Assembly: GCF_014083985.1 (NCBI RefSeq)
Contig: NZ_CP046907.1
Location: forward strand, 1,902,001 to 1,966,000
Length of the DNA stretch: 64,000 nucleotides
Direction: 5' to 3'
Origin: Streptomyces sp. SCUT-3
Lineage (GTDB): Bacteria > Actinomycetota > Actinomycetes > Streptomycetales > Streptomycetaceae
Position numbers and translations under genes: made by a program. Positions 8,049-18,142 of the stretch are shown one piece after another (positions within the stretch are counted from its first letter, which is position 1; each line of letters opens with the position of its first letter). The notes beneath the pieces were generated by a model that saw only the letters and a program-made list of their open reading frames with translations, ran no database searches and was not told the origin of the DNA.

Positions 8049-9427
8049 GCGCCCCCGCGAGTCCGTCCGCCGATCCGTCCGCCGACCCGTCCGCAAGTCC
8101 GCCCGCGGCTCCGTCCGCGGGCCTCCTGCCCGTCCTCCGCACGGAGCTGCGCCGCGGGCGCTTCCTGTGGTGGTGGGCCGCGCTGGTGGCCGTCCAGCTG
8201 GCCGGGCTGTACGTCTACCGGTGGGTGTGGCAGGAGAGTTGGGCGGACCTCGCCCAGTACGTGCGCAACCTGGCGTTCCTCACCGGTCCCCTGCTGGCCG
8301 CGCTGGCCGCCCGGCACGGCGGCCGAGACCGTCGCCTCGGTGCGGAGCAGCTGGCCGCCTCGGTGCCCCGCTCCCGGTTGCAGCGGACGGTGGCCGGGCT
8401 GCTCCCGGTCCTGGTGTGCGGGACGGCGGCGTACCTGACGGTGTGGCTGGTCACCCTCGCCGCCGCGTGGCCGTCGGCCTCCGCGTACGGCCGCCCGCTC
8501 GTCGGACCGGTGGTCGGCGACCTGGGGGCGGTGGCCCTGTTCGCCTCGGCCGGGTACGTCCTGGGCCGGCTCTCGGGGGGCGCGCTCCTGGCGCCCTTGA
8601 CCGCCGTGTGCGGCTACGCGGTGCTGCTGGTGTGGGACGTGCCGCACAGCAGCGGCTGGGCGCAGCTGGTCCCGGTGACGTTCGAGCGGCACGAGGGGCG
8701 GTTCCCGGCGTGGTGGACCGGCCCCGCGCAGCTGGCCTGGTTCGGCGGGCCGGCCGTCGCGCTGGTGCTGGCGGCCGCCGCCCGCCGCCGGTGGGCGGCG
8801 GTGGTGCCGCTGGTGGTGGCGGTGGCGGGCGCGGTGCCGCTGCAGGCCGCGGCGGCTGACGGGGTGTGGCGCCCTGATCCGGACGCCGACCGGCTGGTGT
8901 GCAGGGGCAGCGCGCCCGAACTGTGCATGAGGGCGGTGCACGAGGGACGGCGGGACGAGGTCGCCGGTTACGTCCGCAGGGCTGCGGAACTGCTGGAGGA
9001 CGTGCCCGGGGCTCCCGTCCGTTTCGAGGAGGCCTCCGTCTCCTGGGCCGGGTCGGCCGGGCCGGGGACGGCCGTCTTCCAGCTCGTCGACGGCCCGGGA
9101 GCGTCCTGGGAGTCCTCGGAGCGGAATGTCGAGGGGCTGCGCCGGGACGCGGTGCTGCGGCCGCTACTGGGCTGGGGGTGCTCGGAGGACGTCCCGGAGG
9201 ACGTCCCGATCTGGTCGGAGGGGGTGCTGCGGTGGGCGCACGGCCGGCTCCCGGGGGGCGGCGGGGACGCCGCGTCCATGGGATACGTCGCGGAGGCCGA
9301 CCCGGCCGCCGCGGCGGAGGCCGCCGCCGTGCTGGAGCGGATGGGCGGGGCCGAGCGCCGGGAGTGGCTGGGCGGCTACCTTGCCGCGCGCGACGCCTGC
9401 GACCCGTCGGCGGTGGACGCCCCGTAG
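8045..9427 (+). CDS. ABC-2-type permease-like protein with large soluble tail
   Basis: A 460-residue membrane partner of the preceding ATPase. After a Ser/Ala/Pro-rich start (repeated SADPSADPSA) there are six or seven transmembrane segments within residues 40-275 (for example WWWAALVAVQLAGLYVY, LLPVLVCGTAAYLTVWLV, AVVPLVVAVAGAVPLQAA). The last 180 residues form a hydrophilic domain with two cysteines (LVCRGSAPELCMRAVHEG) that I do not recognise; it may lie outside the membrane. The ATG overlaps the ATPase stop, giving tight coupling. A stem terminator follows directly. Confidence 0.75.
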   Translation: MSAPASPSADPSADPSASPPAAPSAGLLPVLRTELRRGRFLWWWAALVAVQLAGLYVYRWVWQESWADLAQYVRNLAFLTGPLLAALAARHGGRDRRLGAEQLAASVPRSRLQRTVAGLLPVLVCGTAAYLTVWLVTLAAAWPSASAYGRPLVGPVVGDLGAVALFASAGYVLGRLSGGALLAPLTAVCGYAVLLVWDVPHSSGWAQLVPVTFERHEGRFPAWWTGPAQLAWFGGPAVALVLAAAARRRWAAVVPLVVAVAGAVPLQAAAADGVWRPDPDADRLVCRGSAPELCMRAVHEGRRDEVAGYVRRAAELLEDVPGAPVRFEEASVSWAGSAGPGTAVFQLVDGPGASWESSERNVEGLRRDAVLRPLLGWGCSEDVPEDVPIWSEGVLRWAHGRLPGGGGDAASMGYVAEADPAAAAEAAAVLERMGGAERREWLGGYLAARDACDPSAVDAP

Positions 9428-9432
9428 CGGGT

Positions 9433-9465
9433 GCCGCTCCCGTGCTGCGCCGGCACGGGAGCGGC
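9433..9465 (+). terminator. Terminator of the ABC exporter operon
   Basis: Perfect 13-bp stem (9433-9445 with 9453-9465), starting 5 bases after the permease stop. The rest of the gap to 9665 shows only a GAGGAGAGG ribosome-binding site for the next gene. Confidence 0.75.
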
Positions 9466-9665
9466 GGGCGCCCGTGCCGCGGCCGGGTACCGCCCGGTGG
9501 CCGAGTACCGCCCCTGCCGCCGGGGACGCCGTTAGCCTGTGGGCGACCGCCGCAGTGTGCCGAGGTGCTGTGCGCCGAGGCGCGGGGCGGCGGGGCGTGC
9601 GGCGGGGCGCGCACACCGTGCACCGCCGTACCAGCGTGTACCGCACCGCACGAGGAGAGGCCCGA

Positions 9666-10385
9666 ATGCTGCCGCCGAACGCCGCCGACGCCACCGCCGA
9701 CGCCACCGCCGTTGCCGAGTACGCCGCCCCGGTCGTCGTGGACCGCCGCGAGGGCCCGTACGGCGAGGTGGTGCTGCGGCGGCGCGGCCGGCACTTCGAG
9801 ATCATCGCCAACGGCTGCTTCCTGATGGACACCCGCGACGGCCGCTCGGAGCGGCTGCTGGTGCGGGCCGCGTTGGAGGAGCTGCCGGAGGGGACCGCCG
9901 CCCCGTCGGTGCTGATCGGCGGGCTGGGGGTGGGCTTCTCGCTGGCCGAGGCCGCGGCCGAGCCCCGCTGGGGGGCGATCTCGGTGGTGGAGCGGGAGGA
10001 CGCGGTGGTGGACTGGCACCGGGCGGGCCACCTGGCGCCGTTCTCCGCGGGGGCGCTGGACGACCCGCGCACCAGGATCGTCCGGGCCGACCTGCTGGAG
10101 CACCTGTCGGACGCCGGCGAGGGCTACGACGCACTGTGCCTGGACATCGACAACGGCCCGGACTGGACGGTGACCGAGGGCAACAGCGGCCTGTACGGGC
10201 CGGCCGGGCTCGCCGCCTGCCGGGCGCGGCTCAACCCGGGCGGGGTGCTGGCGGTGTGGAGCGCGAAGCCGTCGGAGGCGTTCGAGGAGCGGCTGCGGCA
10301 GGCGGGGTTCTCGCGGGTGCGCAGCCTGCCCGTCGAGGTCTCCCGGGGTGTGCCGGACGTGGTCCACCTCGCGGTCAACGGCTGA
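9666..10385 (+). CDS. Spermidine-synthase-like enzyme
   Basis: A 239-residue protein with the spermidine synthase/methyltransferase fold: nucleotide-binding loop LIGGLGVGFSLAEAA, acidic strand end VVEREDAVVDWHR and YDALCLDIDNGPDW. It lacks the clear full-length N-terminal beta domain of true spermidine synthases, so an aminopropyl- or methyltransferase role on an unknown substrate is as far as the sequence goes. The ATG at 9666 follows GAGGAGAGG. It lies 58 bases before the response regulator gene and may be co-transcribed with it. Confidence 0.75.
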   Translation: MLPPNAADATADATAVAEYAAPVVVDRREGPYGEVVLRRRGRHFEIIANGCFLMDTRDGRSERLLVRAALEELPEGTAAPSVLIGGLGVGFSLAEAAAEPRWGAISVVEREDAVVDWHRAGHLAPFSAGALDDPRTRIVRADLLEHLSDAGEGYDALCLDIDNGPDWTVTEGNSGLYGPAGLAACRARLNPGGVLAVWSAKPSEAFEERLRQAGFSRVRSLPVEVSRGVPDVVHLAVNG

Positions 10386-10443
10386 ACCACCGTAACCTTG
10401 CGCGGGACGCCGACAGGACCAGCGGGGCGGGGATGACACCGAC

Positions 10444-11178
10444 ATGACATTCGCACCATCCACTGGCACGGTCTCTCCCACCCCCGGCGCACAGCGCCGG
10501 ATCCTGGTGGTCGAGGACGAGCCGACCATAGCCGAGGCCATCGCGACACGCCTGCGCGCCGAGGGGTTCGCGGTCTCCACCGCCGGCGACGGGCCGTCGG
10601 CGGTGGAGACCGCGCAGACCTGGCAGCCGGACCTGCTGGTGCTGGACGTGATGCTGCCCGGGTACGACGGCCTGGAGGTGTGCCGCCGGGTGCAGGCGCA
10701 CCGGCCGGTGCCCGTGCTGATGCTCACCGCCCGCGACGACGAGACGGACATGCTGGTCGGGCTCGGCGTGGGCGCGGACGACTACATGACCAAGCCGTTC
10801 TCCATGCGGGAGCTGGCGGCCCGGGTCCACGTGCTGCTGCGCCGGGTCGAGCGGGCGGTGCTCGCCGCGCGGGTGCCCGCCTCGGCCTCGCTGCACCTGG
10901 GCGACCTGGAGATCGACCACGCGCAGCGCCGGGTGCGGGTGCGGGGCGAGGACGTGCACCTGACGCCCACCGAGTTCGACCTGCTGGTGTGCCTGGCGCA
11001 GACGCCCAGGGCGGTGCTCTCCCGGGAGCAGCTGCTCGCCGAGGTCTGGGACTGGGCCGACGCCTCCGGCACTCGTACTGTGGACAGCCACGTCAAGGCG
11101 CTGCGCCGCAAGATCGGTGCGGAGCGCATCCGCACGGTCCACGGGGTGGGCTACGCCTTGGAGACTCCCGTGCGGTAG
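10444..11178 (+). CDS. OmpR-family response regulator
   Basis: A 244-residue two-component response regulator. The receiver domain starts ILVVEDEPTIAEAIA, with the phospho-acceptor Asp68 in LLVLDVMLPGYDG and the conserved Lys in DDYMTKPFSMREL. The C-terminal winged helix (LTPTEFDLLVCLAQTP, TRTVDSHVKALRRKIG) binds DNA. The histidine kinase gene follows after 43 bases, so the two form a pair. From memory the position next to kgd matches SCO5283/SCO5282 of S. coelicolor. Target genes and signal are unknown. Confidence 0.93.
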   Translation: MTFAPSTGTVSPTPGAQRRILVVEDEPTIAEAIATRLRAEGFAVSTAGDGPSAVETAQTWQPDLLVLDVMLPGYDGLEVCRRVQAHRPVPVLMLTARDDETDMLVGLGVGADDYMTKPFSMRELAARVHVLLRRVERAVLAARVPASASLHLGDLEIDHAQRRVRVRGEDVHLTPTEFDLLVCLAQTPRAVLSREQLLAEVWDWADASGTRTVDSHVKALRRKIGAERIRTVHGVGYALETPVR

Positions 11179-11221
11179 GTCCTCTGCCGCACGGCCGGCC
11201 GCTACGCCCTGGGGGGCTCCC

Positions 11222-12439
11222 ATGACCTCGACGGCACCCGCATCCGTCCGACCGCCGCGCCGGGACGGGCCCGGCGGGAACGGGCCGGACCGGGACGGCG
11301 CCGCGCCGGGCGCGGACGGGACCGCGGAGGACGGGACCGCGGAGGACGAAACAGGGAAGAACGGGGCGGCCCGCCCGGGAAGGTGGCGGGGGGCCGTGGC
11401 CGCCACCCGGCCGTTCTCGATCAAGACGAAGCTGAACACCCTGGTCGTGGTGTCGGTGCTGATCACCACCGGCCTGGTGATCGTGGCCTTCCGCACCGAG
11501 ACCCAGCTGCGGATCATCACCGTCTTCTCGATCATCGCCTCGATGCTGCTGACGCAGCTGATCGCGCACAGCCTGACGGCGCCGCTGCGCGAGATGACGG
11601 CGGCCTCGCGGGCGATGGCGAACGGGGACTACAGCCGCCGGGTCCGCGCGGGCCGCCGGGACGAGCTGGGCGACCTCGCGGTGGCCTTCAACCGCATGGC
11701 CGCCGACCTGGAGGCGGTGGACCGCCACCGCAAGGAGCTGGTCGCCAACGTCTCGCACGAGCTGCGCACCCCGATCGCCGCGCTGCGGGCGGTGCTGGAG
11801 AACGTGGTCGACGGGGTCTGCGAGCCCGATTCGGAGACGCTGCGCACGGCCCTGGGGCAGACCGAGCGGCTGGGCCGGCTGGTGGAGCACCTGCTGGACC
11901 TGTCGCGGCTGGACAACGGCGTGGTGCCGCTGAACGCCAGGCCCTTCGAGGTGTGGCCGTACCTGTCGGCGGTGCTCCGGACGGCGCAGATGGACGCGAT
12001 GGCCGCGGGGTCGCGCAGCCGCACCGACGTCCACCTGCACCTGGCCGTCTCGCCGTCGGGGCTGACGGCCTGCGCGGACACCGAGCGGCTGCACCAGGTG
12101 GTGTCCAACCTGATCGACAACGCGGTCAAGCACAGCCCGCCCGGGGGCCGGGTCACGGTCAGCGCCCGGCCCGGCGCGGCGCCGCTGAGCCTGGAACTGG
12201 AGGTGCTGGACGAGGGCCCGGGCATTCCGAAGGCGGAGCACGACCGGATCTTCGACCGTTTCAACCGCGGCTCGGCGCCTTCCCAGAAGGGGAAGAGCGG
12301 CGACGGCGGCACCGGGCTGGGGCTGGCGATCGCCCGGTGGGCGGTGGACCTGCACGGCGGCCGGATCCGGGTCGTGGAGTCCCCGCGGGGCTGCCGCATA
12401 CGTGTCAGCCTTCCGGGCAGGGGCCGACTGCGCAGTTGA
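11222..12439 (+). CDS. Sensor histidine kinase
   Basis: A 405-residue membrane kinase paired with the preceding regulator. The first 60 residues are polar and Gly/Asp-rich; two transmembrane segments follow (about 72-92 and 97-116) with almost no extracellular loop, so the signal is probably sensed in or at the membrane. Next come a HAMP domain (SLTAPLREMTAASRAMANGD), the HisKA box VSHELRTPIAAL (His179), the N box (VSNLIDNAVKHSPPGG) and the G boxes (DEGPGIP, GGTGLGLAIA). The only plausible start is the ATG at 11222, preceded by GGGGGG. Confidence 0.92.
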   Translation: MTSTAPASVRPPRRDGPGGNGPDRDGAAPGADGTAEDGTAEDETGKNGAARPGRWRGAVAATRPFSIKTKLNTLVVVSVLITTGLVIVAFRTETQLRIITVFSIIASMLLTQLIAHSLTAPLREMTAASRAMANGDYSRRVRAGRRDELGDLAVAFNRMAADLEAVDRHRKELVANVSHELRTPIAALRAVLENVVDGVCEPDSETLRTALGQTERLGRLVEHLLDLSRLDNGVVPLNARPFEVWPYLSAVLRTAQMDAMAAGSRSRTDVHLHLAVSPSGLTACADTERLHQVVSNLIDNAVKHSPPGGRVTVSARPGAAPLSLELEVLDEGPGIPKAEHDRIFDRFNRGSAPSQKGKSGDGGTGLGLAIARWAVDLHGGRIRVVESPRGCRIRVSLPGRGRLRS

Positions 12440-12687
12440 CGTAGGGTTCCATCGAGGCAGACCCCGCGGCAACGCGGTGGAGTGGATGTGTTGTCCGCGG
12501 CCGGGCTGCAGCGTACGCGAAACAGCCCAAAGACACGCCATTTCCCGTCAACGATGGGGTTGAAACCAGCCTTACGGTGTGACTTACGCGACGACTGCCC
12601 CCCGGGCCTGCGGGAAGCCCGGTCAGGGGCGTAGCCTTTATTCCCGCTGTCCATCACCCAAGGAAGCGGAAGAGGGCGGTTCTCGCC

Positions 12688-15600
12688 GTGTCGCCACAGT
12701 CCCCCAATACCTCGAGTGTCTCGACCGAGTCCGACGGAGCGGGCAAGAGTCCCTCCGCCGCGGGTTTCGGCCCCAACGAGTGGCTCGTCGACGAGATCTA
12801 CCAGCAGTACCTCCAGGACCCGAACTCGGTGGACCGGGCCTGGTGGGACTTCTTCGCCGACTACAAGCCCGGCAAGGACGCCGCCGAGGCGGCCTCCCCG
12901 CAGCCCGCGCAGGGCTCGGCGGCCGCCCCCGCCCGTCCCAAGGCCGTGCCGACCCCGGTGCCGGACGGGGCGGGCCCGCAGGCCGCCGCCCCGGCCGCCC
13001 CCGCTCCCGAGGCAGCGAAGGCCGCCCCCGCGGCGAAGCCCGCGGCCGCCGCGCCCGCCCCGGCAAAGGCCGAGCCCGCCAAGGCCGAGCCCGCCAAGCC
13101 GGCCGCCGCGAAGCCCGCCGCCAAGGCCGAGCCCGCCAAGGCGGAGCCCGCCGGCGCCGAGTACGTGACGCTGCGCGGCCCGTCCGCCGCCGTCGCGCGC
13201 AACATGAACGCCAGCCTGGAGCTGCCCACCGCCACCTCGGTGCGCGCGGTCCCGGTCAAGCTGCTGATCGACAACCGCATCGTCATCAACAACCACCTCA
13301 AGCGCGCCCGCGGCGGGAAGGTCTCCTTCACGCACCTGATCGGGTTCGCGATGGTGCAGGCGCTCAAGGCGATGCCGTCGATGAACCACTCCTTCACGGA
13401 GAGGGACGGCAAGCCGACCCTGGTCAAGCCCGAGCACGTCAACCTGGGCCTGGCCATCGACCTGGTCAAGCCCAACGGCGACCGCCAGCTCGTCGTCGCG
13501 GCCATCAAGAAGGCCGAGACGCTCAGCTTCTTCGAGTTCTGGCAGGCCTACGAGGACATCGTCCGCCGCGCCCGCGCGAACAAGCTGACGATGGAGGACT
13601 TCACCGGCGTCACCGCCTCCCTGACCAACCCCGGCGGCATCGGCACCGTGCACTCCGTGCCGCGGCTGATGCCCGGCCAGGGCCTGATCATGGGCGTCGG
13701 CGCCATGGAGTACCCGGCCGAGTTCCAGGGCACCGCCCAGGACACCCTCAACCGCCTGGGCATCTCCAAGGTCATGACGCTGACCTCGACCTACGACCAC
13801 CGCGTCATCCAGGGCGCCGCCTCCGGCGAGTTCCTGCGCACGGTCAGCCGGCTGCTGCTGGGCGAGAACGACTTCTACGACGAGGTCTTCAAGTCCCTGC
13901 GGATCCCCTACGAGCCGGTCCGCTGGCTCCAGGACATCGACGCCACCCACGACGACGACGTCAACAAGGCCGCCCGCGTCTTCGAGCTGATCCACTCCTA
14001 CCGGGTCCGCGGCCACGTCATGGCCGACACCGACCCGCTGGAGTACAGCCAGCGCAAGCACCCCGACCTGGACATCATCGAGCACGGCCTGACCCTGTGG
14101 GACCTCGAGCGCGAGTTCGCGGTCGGCGGGTTCGCCGGCAAGTCGATGATGAAGCTGCGCGACGTCCTCGGCGTGCTGCGCGACTCGTACTGCCGCACCG
14201 TGGGCATCGAGTTCATGCACATCCAGGACCCCAAGCAGCGCAAGTGGGTCCAGGACCGGGTCGAGCGCCCGCACGACAAGCCCGAGCGCGACGAGCAGCT
14301 GCGCATCCTGCGCCGCCTCAACGCCGCCGAGGCGTTCGAGACCTTCCTGCAGACCAAGTACGTCGGCCAGAAGCGCTTCTCGCTGGAGGGCGGCGAGTCC
14401 GTCATCCCGCTGCTGGACGCGGTCCTGGACGCGGCCGCCGAGTCGCGCCTGGACGAGGTCGTCATCGGCATGCCGCACCGCGGCCGCCTCAACGTGCTGG
14501 CGAACATCGTCGGCAAGCCGTACGCGCAGATCTTCCGCGAGTTCGAGGGCAACCTCGACCCGAAGTCGATGCACGGCTCCGGCGACGTGAAGTACCACCT
14601 GGGCGCCGAGGGCACCTTCACCGGCCTGGACGGCGAGCAGATCAAGGTCTCGCTCACCGCCAACCCCTCGCACCTGGAGGCGGTGGACCCGGTCCTGGAG
14701 GGCGTGGTCCGCGCCAAGCAGGACATCATCAACAAGGCCGGCACGGACTTCACCGTCCTGCCCGTGATGCTGCACGGCGACGCGGCGTTCGCCGGCCAGG
14801 GCGTGGTCGCCGAGACCCTGAACATGTCGCAGCTGCGCGGCTACCGCACCGGCGGCACCGTGCACGTGGTGATCAACAACCAGGTCGGCTTCACCGCCGC
14901 CCCCGAGTCGTCCCGCTCCTCCATGTACGCCACCGACGTGGCGCGGATGATCGAGGCGCCGATCTTCCACGTCAACGGCGACGACCCCGAGGCCGTGGTC
15001 CGCGTGGCGCGGCTGGCCTTCGAGTTCCGCCAGGCGTTCAACAAGGACGTCGTGATCGACCTCGTCTGCTACCGCCGCCGCGGCCACAACGAGAGCGACA
15101 ACCCCGGCTTCACCCAGCCGCTGATGTACGACCTGATCGACAAGAAGCGCTCGGTGCGCAAGCTCTACACCGAGTCGCTGATCGGCCGGGGCGACATCAC
15201 CCTGGAGGAGGCCGAGCAGGCGCTCAAGGACTACCAGGACCAGCTGGAGAAGGTCTTCACCGAGGTCCGCAACGCCGCCTCCCAGCCGGCCCCGGCCGAG
15301 CCCCGGGCGGCGGAGGGGGCCCCGCGGGCCGAGGACTTCCCCGTCGCGGTCGACACCGCCGTCAGCGCGGAGGTCGTCAAGCGGATCGCCGAGTCCCAGG
15401 TCAACGTGCCCGACCGGGTCACCGTGCACCCGCGCCTGCTGCCGCAGCTGCAGCGCCGCATGAGCATGGTCGAGGAAGGCACGATCGACTGGGGCATGGG
15501 CGAGACCCTGGCCATCGGCTCCCTGCTGATGGAGGGCACCCCCGTCCGCCTGGCCGGCCAGGACTCGCGCCGCGGCACCTTCGGCCAGCGCCACGCGGTG

Positions 15601-16533
15601 CTGGTGGACCGGGCCACCGGCGAGGACTACACCCCGCTGCTCTACCTGTCCGAGGGCCAGGCCCGCTACAACGTCTACGACTCGCTGCTGAGCGAGTACG
15701 CGGCGATGGGCTTCGAGTACGGCTACTCGCTGGCCCGCCCGGACGCGCTGGTGATGTGGGAGGCGCAGTTCGGCGACTTCGTCAACGGCGCCCAGACCGT
15801 GGTGGACGAGTTCATCACCTCCGCCGAGCAGAAGTGGGGCCAGACCTCCGGCGTCACCCTGCTCCTGCCGCACGGCTACGAGGGCCAGGGCCCGGACCAC
15901 TCCTCGGCCCGCATCGAGCGCTTCCTCCAGCTGTGCGCGCAGAACAACATGACGGTCGCCATGCCGACCCTGCCGTCGAACTACTTCCACCTGCTGCGCT
16001 GGCAGGTCCACAACCCGCACCACAAGCCGCTCATCGTCTTCACCCCGAAGTCGATGCTGCGCCTGAAGGCCGCGGCGTCGAAGGCGGAGGAGTTCACCTC
16101 CGGCGGCTTCCGTCCGGTGATCGGCGACGACACCGTGGAGCCGGAGGCCGTGCGCAAGGTCGTCTTCTGCTCCGGCAAGGTCTACTACGACCTGGCCGCC
16201 GAGCGTAAGGCGCGCGGCGTCACCGACACGGCGCTCGTCCGCCTGGAGCGGCTGTACCCGCTGCCGGCCCAGGAGATCCAGGACGAGCTGGCGAAGTTCA
16301 CCAAGGCCCAGAAGTACGTGTGGGCCCAGGAGGAGCCGGCCAACCAGGGCGCCTGGCCGTTCATCGCCCTGAACCTGATCGACCACCTGGACCTGGTCCT
16401 GGGTGCCGCCCCGGACAACGCGGACCGGCTGCGGCGCGTCTCGCGCCCGTCGTCCTCGTCCCCGGCGGTGGGCTCGGCCAAGCGCCACCAGGCCGAGCAG
16501 GAGCAGCTGGTCCGCGAGGTCTTCGAGATCTGA
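12688..16533 (+). CDS. kgd: Multifunctional 2-oxoglutarate decarboxylase/dehydrogenase (Kgd/SucA)
   Basis: A 1281-residue TCA-cycle enzyme that combines the thiamin-diphosphate E1o component with an N-terminal succinyltransferase-like (E2o) domain, as in actinobacteria. The N-terminus [20 protein letters not shown] is the E1-type helix; an Ala/Pro/Lys/Glu linker (about residues 65-157) follows; the acyltransferase core ends with the active-site motif DHRVIQGA (about 370). The E1 part shows [13 protein letters not shown] (His597) and [10 protein letters not shown] (about 697), then the C-terminal transketolase-like part. The protein makes succinyl-CoA or succinic semialdehyde from 2-oxoglutarate; control by GarA/OdhI-type FHA proteins is known for the family. 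GTG start preceded by GGAAGAGGG. It has its own promoter space (12440-12687) and two stem terminators behind it. Confidence 0.96.
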   Translation: MSPQSPNTSSVSTESDGAGKSPSAAGFGPNEWLVDEIYQQYLQDPNSVDRAWWDFFADYKPGKDAAEAASPQPAQGSAAAPARPKAVPTPVPDGAGPQAAAPAAPAPEAAKAAPAAKPAAAAPAPAKAEPAKAEPAKPAAAKPAAKAEPAKAEPAGAEYVTLRGPSAAVARNMNASLELPTATSVRAVPVKLLIDNRIVINNHLKRARGGKVSFTHLIGFAMVQALKAMPSMNHSFTERDGKPTLVKPEHVNLGLAIDLVKPNGDRQLVVAAIKKAETLSFFEFWQAYEDIVRRARANKLTMEDFTGVTASLTNPGGIGTVHSVPRLMPGQGLIMGVGAMEYPAEFQGTAQDTLNRLGISKVMTLTSTYDHRVIQGAASGEFLRTVSRLLLGENDFYDEVFKSLRIPYEPVRWLQDIDATHDDDVNKAARVFELIHSYRVRGHVMADTDPLEYSQRKHPDLDIIEHGLTLWDLEREFAVGGFAGKSMMKLRDVLGVLRDSYCRTVGIEFMHIQDPKQRKWVQDRVERPHDKPERDEQLRILRRLNAAEAFETFLQTKYVGQKRFSLEGGESVIPLLDAVLDAAAESRLDEVVIGMPHRGRLNVLANIVGKPYAQIFREFEGNLDPKSMHGSGDVKYHLGAEGTFTGLDGEQIKVSLTANPSHLEAVDPVLEGVVRAKQDIINKAGTDFTVLPVMLHGDAAFAGQGVVAETLNMSQLRGYRTGGTVHVVINNQVGFTAAPESSRSSMYATDVARMIEAPIFHVNGDDPEAVVRVARLAFEFRQAFNKDVVIDLVCYRRRGHNESDNPGFTQPLMYDLIDKKRSVRKLYTESLIGRGDITLEEAEQALKDYQDQLEKVFTEVRNAASQPAPAEPRAAEGAPRAEDFPVAVDTAVSAEVVKRIAESQVNVPDRVTVHPRLLPQLQRRMSMVEEGTIDWGMGETLAIGSLLMEGTPVRLAGQDSRRGTFGQRHAVLVDRATGEDYTPLLYLSEGQARYNVYDSLLSEYAAMGFEYGYSLARPDALVMWEAQFGDFVNGAQTVVDEFITSAEQKWGQTSGVTLLLPHGYEGQGPDHSSARIERFLQLCAQNNMTVAMPTLPSNYFHLLRWQVHNPHHKPLIVFTPKSMLRLKAAASKAEEFTSGGFRPVIGDDTVEPEAVRKVVFCSGKVYYDLAAERKARGVTDTALVRLERLYPLPAQEIQDELAKFTKAQKYVWAQEEPANQGAWPFIALNLIDHLDLVLGAAPDNADRLRRVSRPSSSSPAVGSAKRHQAEQEQLVREVFEI

Positions 16534-16546
16534 CGCGACGAGCAGC

Positions 16547-16612
16547 GGTGCCCGGCCGTCCGGCCGGGCACCCGGCGAGGGGCCCCGCGGATTCCGTCCG
16601 CGGGGCCCCTCG
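16547..16612 (+). terminator. Double terminator after kgd
   Basis: Two perfect stems in a row: 12 bp (16547-16558 with 16561-16572) and 15 bp (16576-16590 with 16598-16612), beginning 13 bases after the kgd stop. The remaining gap to 16821 shows nothing further except GGAG before the next ATG. Confidence 0.8.
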
Positions 16613-16821
16613 CGCCGTCCCGCCCCCGGCTGATCAAGCAAGTTGTGGCGGCGAACCGCAACGAAAAAGCGGCAAAACGGGCACGAATCCTACGCTTTGC
16701 CGACCCGGTTCCGGCGCTCTCCCCCACCCCTCGGGTTCGGGGCGGGCGCGGCGGGGGGCGAGGCGGGGTGGGCCTATCCTGAGCCGCAGGAATCCGTCCG
16801 TTTCCCCTCCGGAGCGTCATC

Positions 16822-17001
16822 ATGTACTTCACCGACCGCGGCATCGAGGAGCTGCAGGACCGTCGCGGCGAGGAGGAGGTCTCCCTCGACTGGGTCGCCG
16901 AGCGGCTGCGCGAGTTCGTCGACCTCAACCCCGAGTTCGAGATCCCGGTCGAGCGGCTGGCCACCTGGCTGGCCCGGCTGGACGACGAGGACGAGGAGTA
17001 G
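16822..17001 (+). CDS. Small DUF6104-type acidic protein
   Basis: A 59-residue acidic protein beginning MYFTDRGIEELQDRRGEE and ending WLARLDDEDEE. This small actinobacterial family (DUF6104) has no known function; its position after kgd is common in Streptomyces as far as I recall. The ATG follows CCGGAGCGTCATC (GGAG). It is predicted to be helical, without cysteines or membrane segments. A strong stem terminator follows. Confidence 0.85.
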   Translation: MYFTDRGIEELQDRRGEEEVSLDWVAERLREFVDLNPEFEIPVERLATWLARLDDEDEE

Positions 17002-17027
17002 CCCCGGGCGCCCGCACGCCTCCACGG

Positions 17028-17078
17028 CCGTGGGCCGGGCCCCGCCGCCGGTCGTCCGGCGCGGGGCCCGGCCCACGG
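17028..17078. terminator. Bidirectional terminator
   Basis: Perfect 17-bp inverted repeat (17028-17044 with 17062-17078) between the convergent DUF6104 gene and the oxidoreductase gene. Confidence 0.85.
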
Positions 17079-17097
17079 TCCCGTTCGGCGCGGGGCC

Positions 17098-18060
17098 TCA
17101 GACGGTGAGGACGACCTTGCCGAAGAGGTCGCCGCCGGCCATCTTCTCGAAGCCCTCGCGGGCGCGGTCCAGCGGCAGCACGCTGTCGATCACCGGGCGC
17201 ACCCCGGTCAGGGCGCAGAAGCTCAGCAGGTCCTCCAGCTCGTCCTTGCTGCCCATGGTGGAGCCGACGACCTTCAGCTGGCGGAAGAAGATGTGGGCGA
17301 GCTCGCCCGACGGCGGGTTGGTGCCGCTGGTGGCCCCGGAGATGACCAGGGTGCCGCCCGGCCGCAGCGACTTCACCGAGTGGGACCAGGTGGCGGCGCC
17401 GACGGTCTCCATGACCGCGTCGACCCGGGTGGGCAGCCGCGCCCCGGACTCGAACACCTCGTCGGCGCCCAGCTCCAGGGCCCGTGCCCGCTTGGCCTCG
17501 TCGCGGCTGGTGGCGTACACGCGCAGGCCCGCGGCCTTGGCGAGGACGATCGCGGCCGTGGCCACACCGCCGCCCGCGCCCTGCACCAGCACCGTGTCGC
17601 CGGGGCGCACCCCGCCGTTGGTGAACAGCATGCGGTAGGCGGTCAGCCAGGCGGTGGGCAGGCAGGCGGCCTCCTCGAAGGACAGCTCCTTCGGCTTGGG
17701 CAGCACGTTCCACACCGGCACGGTCACCTTCTCCGCGAAGGTGCCCTGGTAACGCTCCGTGAGGATGGTGGGCCTCTCCTTCGGCCCCACGCCGTGGCCG
17801 CTCTCCCCGATCACCGAGTGGAGCACGACCTCGTTGCCGTCCTCGTCGACGCCGGCCGCGTCGCAGCCGAGGATCATCGGGAAGCTCTCCTCGGTGATCC
17901 CCACCCCGCGCAGCGACCACAGGTCGTGGTGGTTGAGGGAGGCAGCCTTGACGGTGACGGTGGTCCACCCGGGCCGGGCCTCCGGCTCCGGGCGCTCCCC
18001 CAGCTCCAGTCCGTTCAGCGGCTGGTCGCGGTCGATGCGTGCGGCGTAGGCGGCGAACAT
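17098..18060 (-). CDS. MDR-superfamily quinone-oxidoreductase-like protein
   Basis: A 320-residue medium-chain dehydrogenase/reductase. The N-terminal GroES-like catalytic domain (SLNHHDLWSLRGVGI, MILGCDAAGVDEDGN) is followed by a Rossmann NAD(P)H domain (VLVQGAGGGVATAAIVLAKA). It lacks the paired Cys-x2-Cys structural zinc lobe of alcohol dehydrogenases, so it belongs with zinc-free quinone reductases/enoyl reductases. The cofactor is probably NADPH; the substrate is unknown. The ATG at 18060 is the first Met of the family-conserved N-terminus. Confidence 0.85.
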   Translation of the reverse strand: MFAAYAARIDRDQPLNGLELGERPEPEARPGWTTVTVKAASLNHHDLWSLRGVGITEESFPMILGCDAAGVDEDGNEVVLHSVIGESGHGVGPKERPTILTERYQGTFAEKVTVPVWNVLPKPKELSFEEAACLPTAWLTAYRMLFTNGGVRPGDTVLVQGAGGGVATAAIVLAKAAGLRVYATSRDEAKRARALELGADEVFESGARLPTRVDAVMETVGAATWSHSVKSLRPGGTLVISGATSGTNPPSGELAHIFFRQLKVVGSTMGSKDELEDLLSFCALTGVRPVIDSVLPLDRAREGFEKMAGGDLFGKVVLTV

Positions 18061-18142
18061 GATCAGAACCCTAGGCCGTGGGGGCCCCGCGGGGAACCGG
18101 GCATCAGTGTGATGCGTGCCGCGTCCGGGCCGTACGGCACCC

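Noticed and set aside
11629-16641. A 1670-codon open frame antisense to kgd and the kinase gene
   Set aside because: Produced by the third-position GC bias of the genes on the other strand; the translation is His/Val/Gln-rich and matches no family, while kgd on the plus strand is unmistakable.
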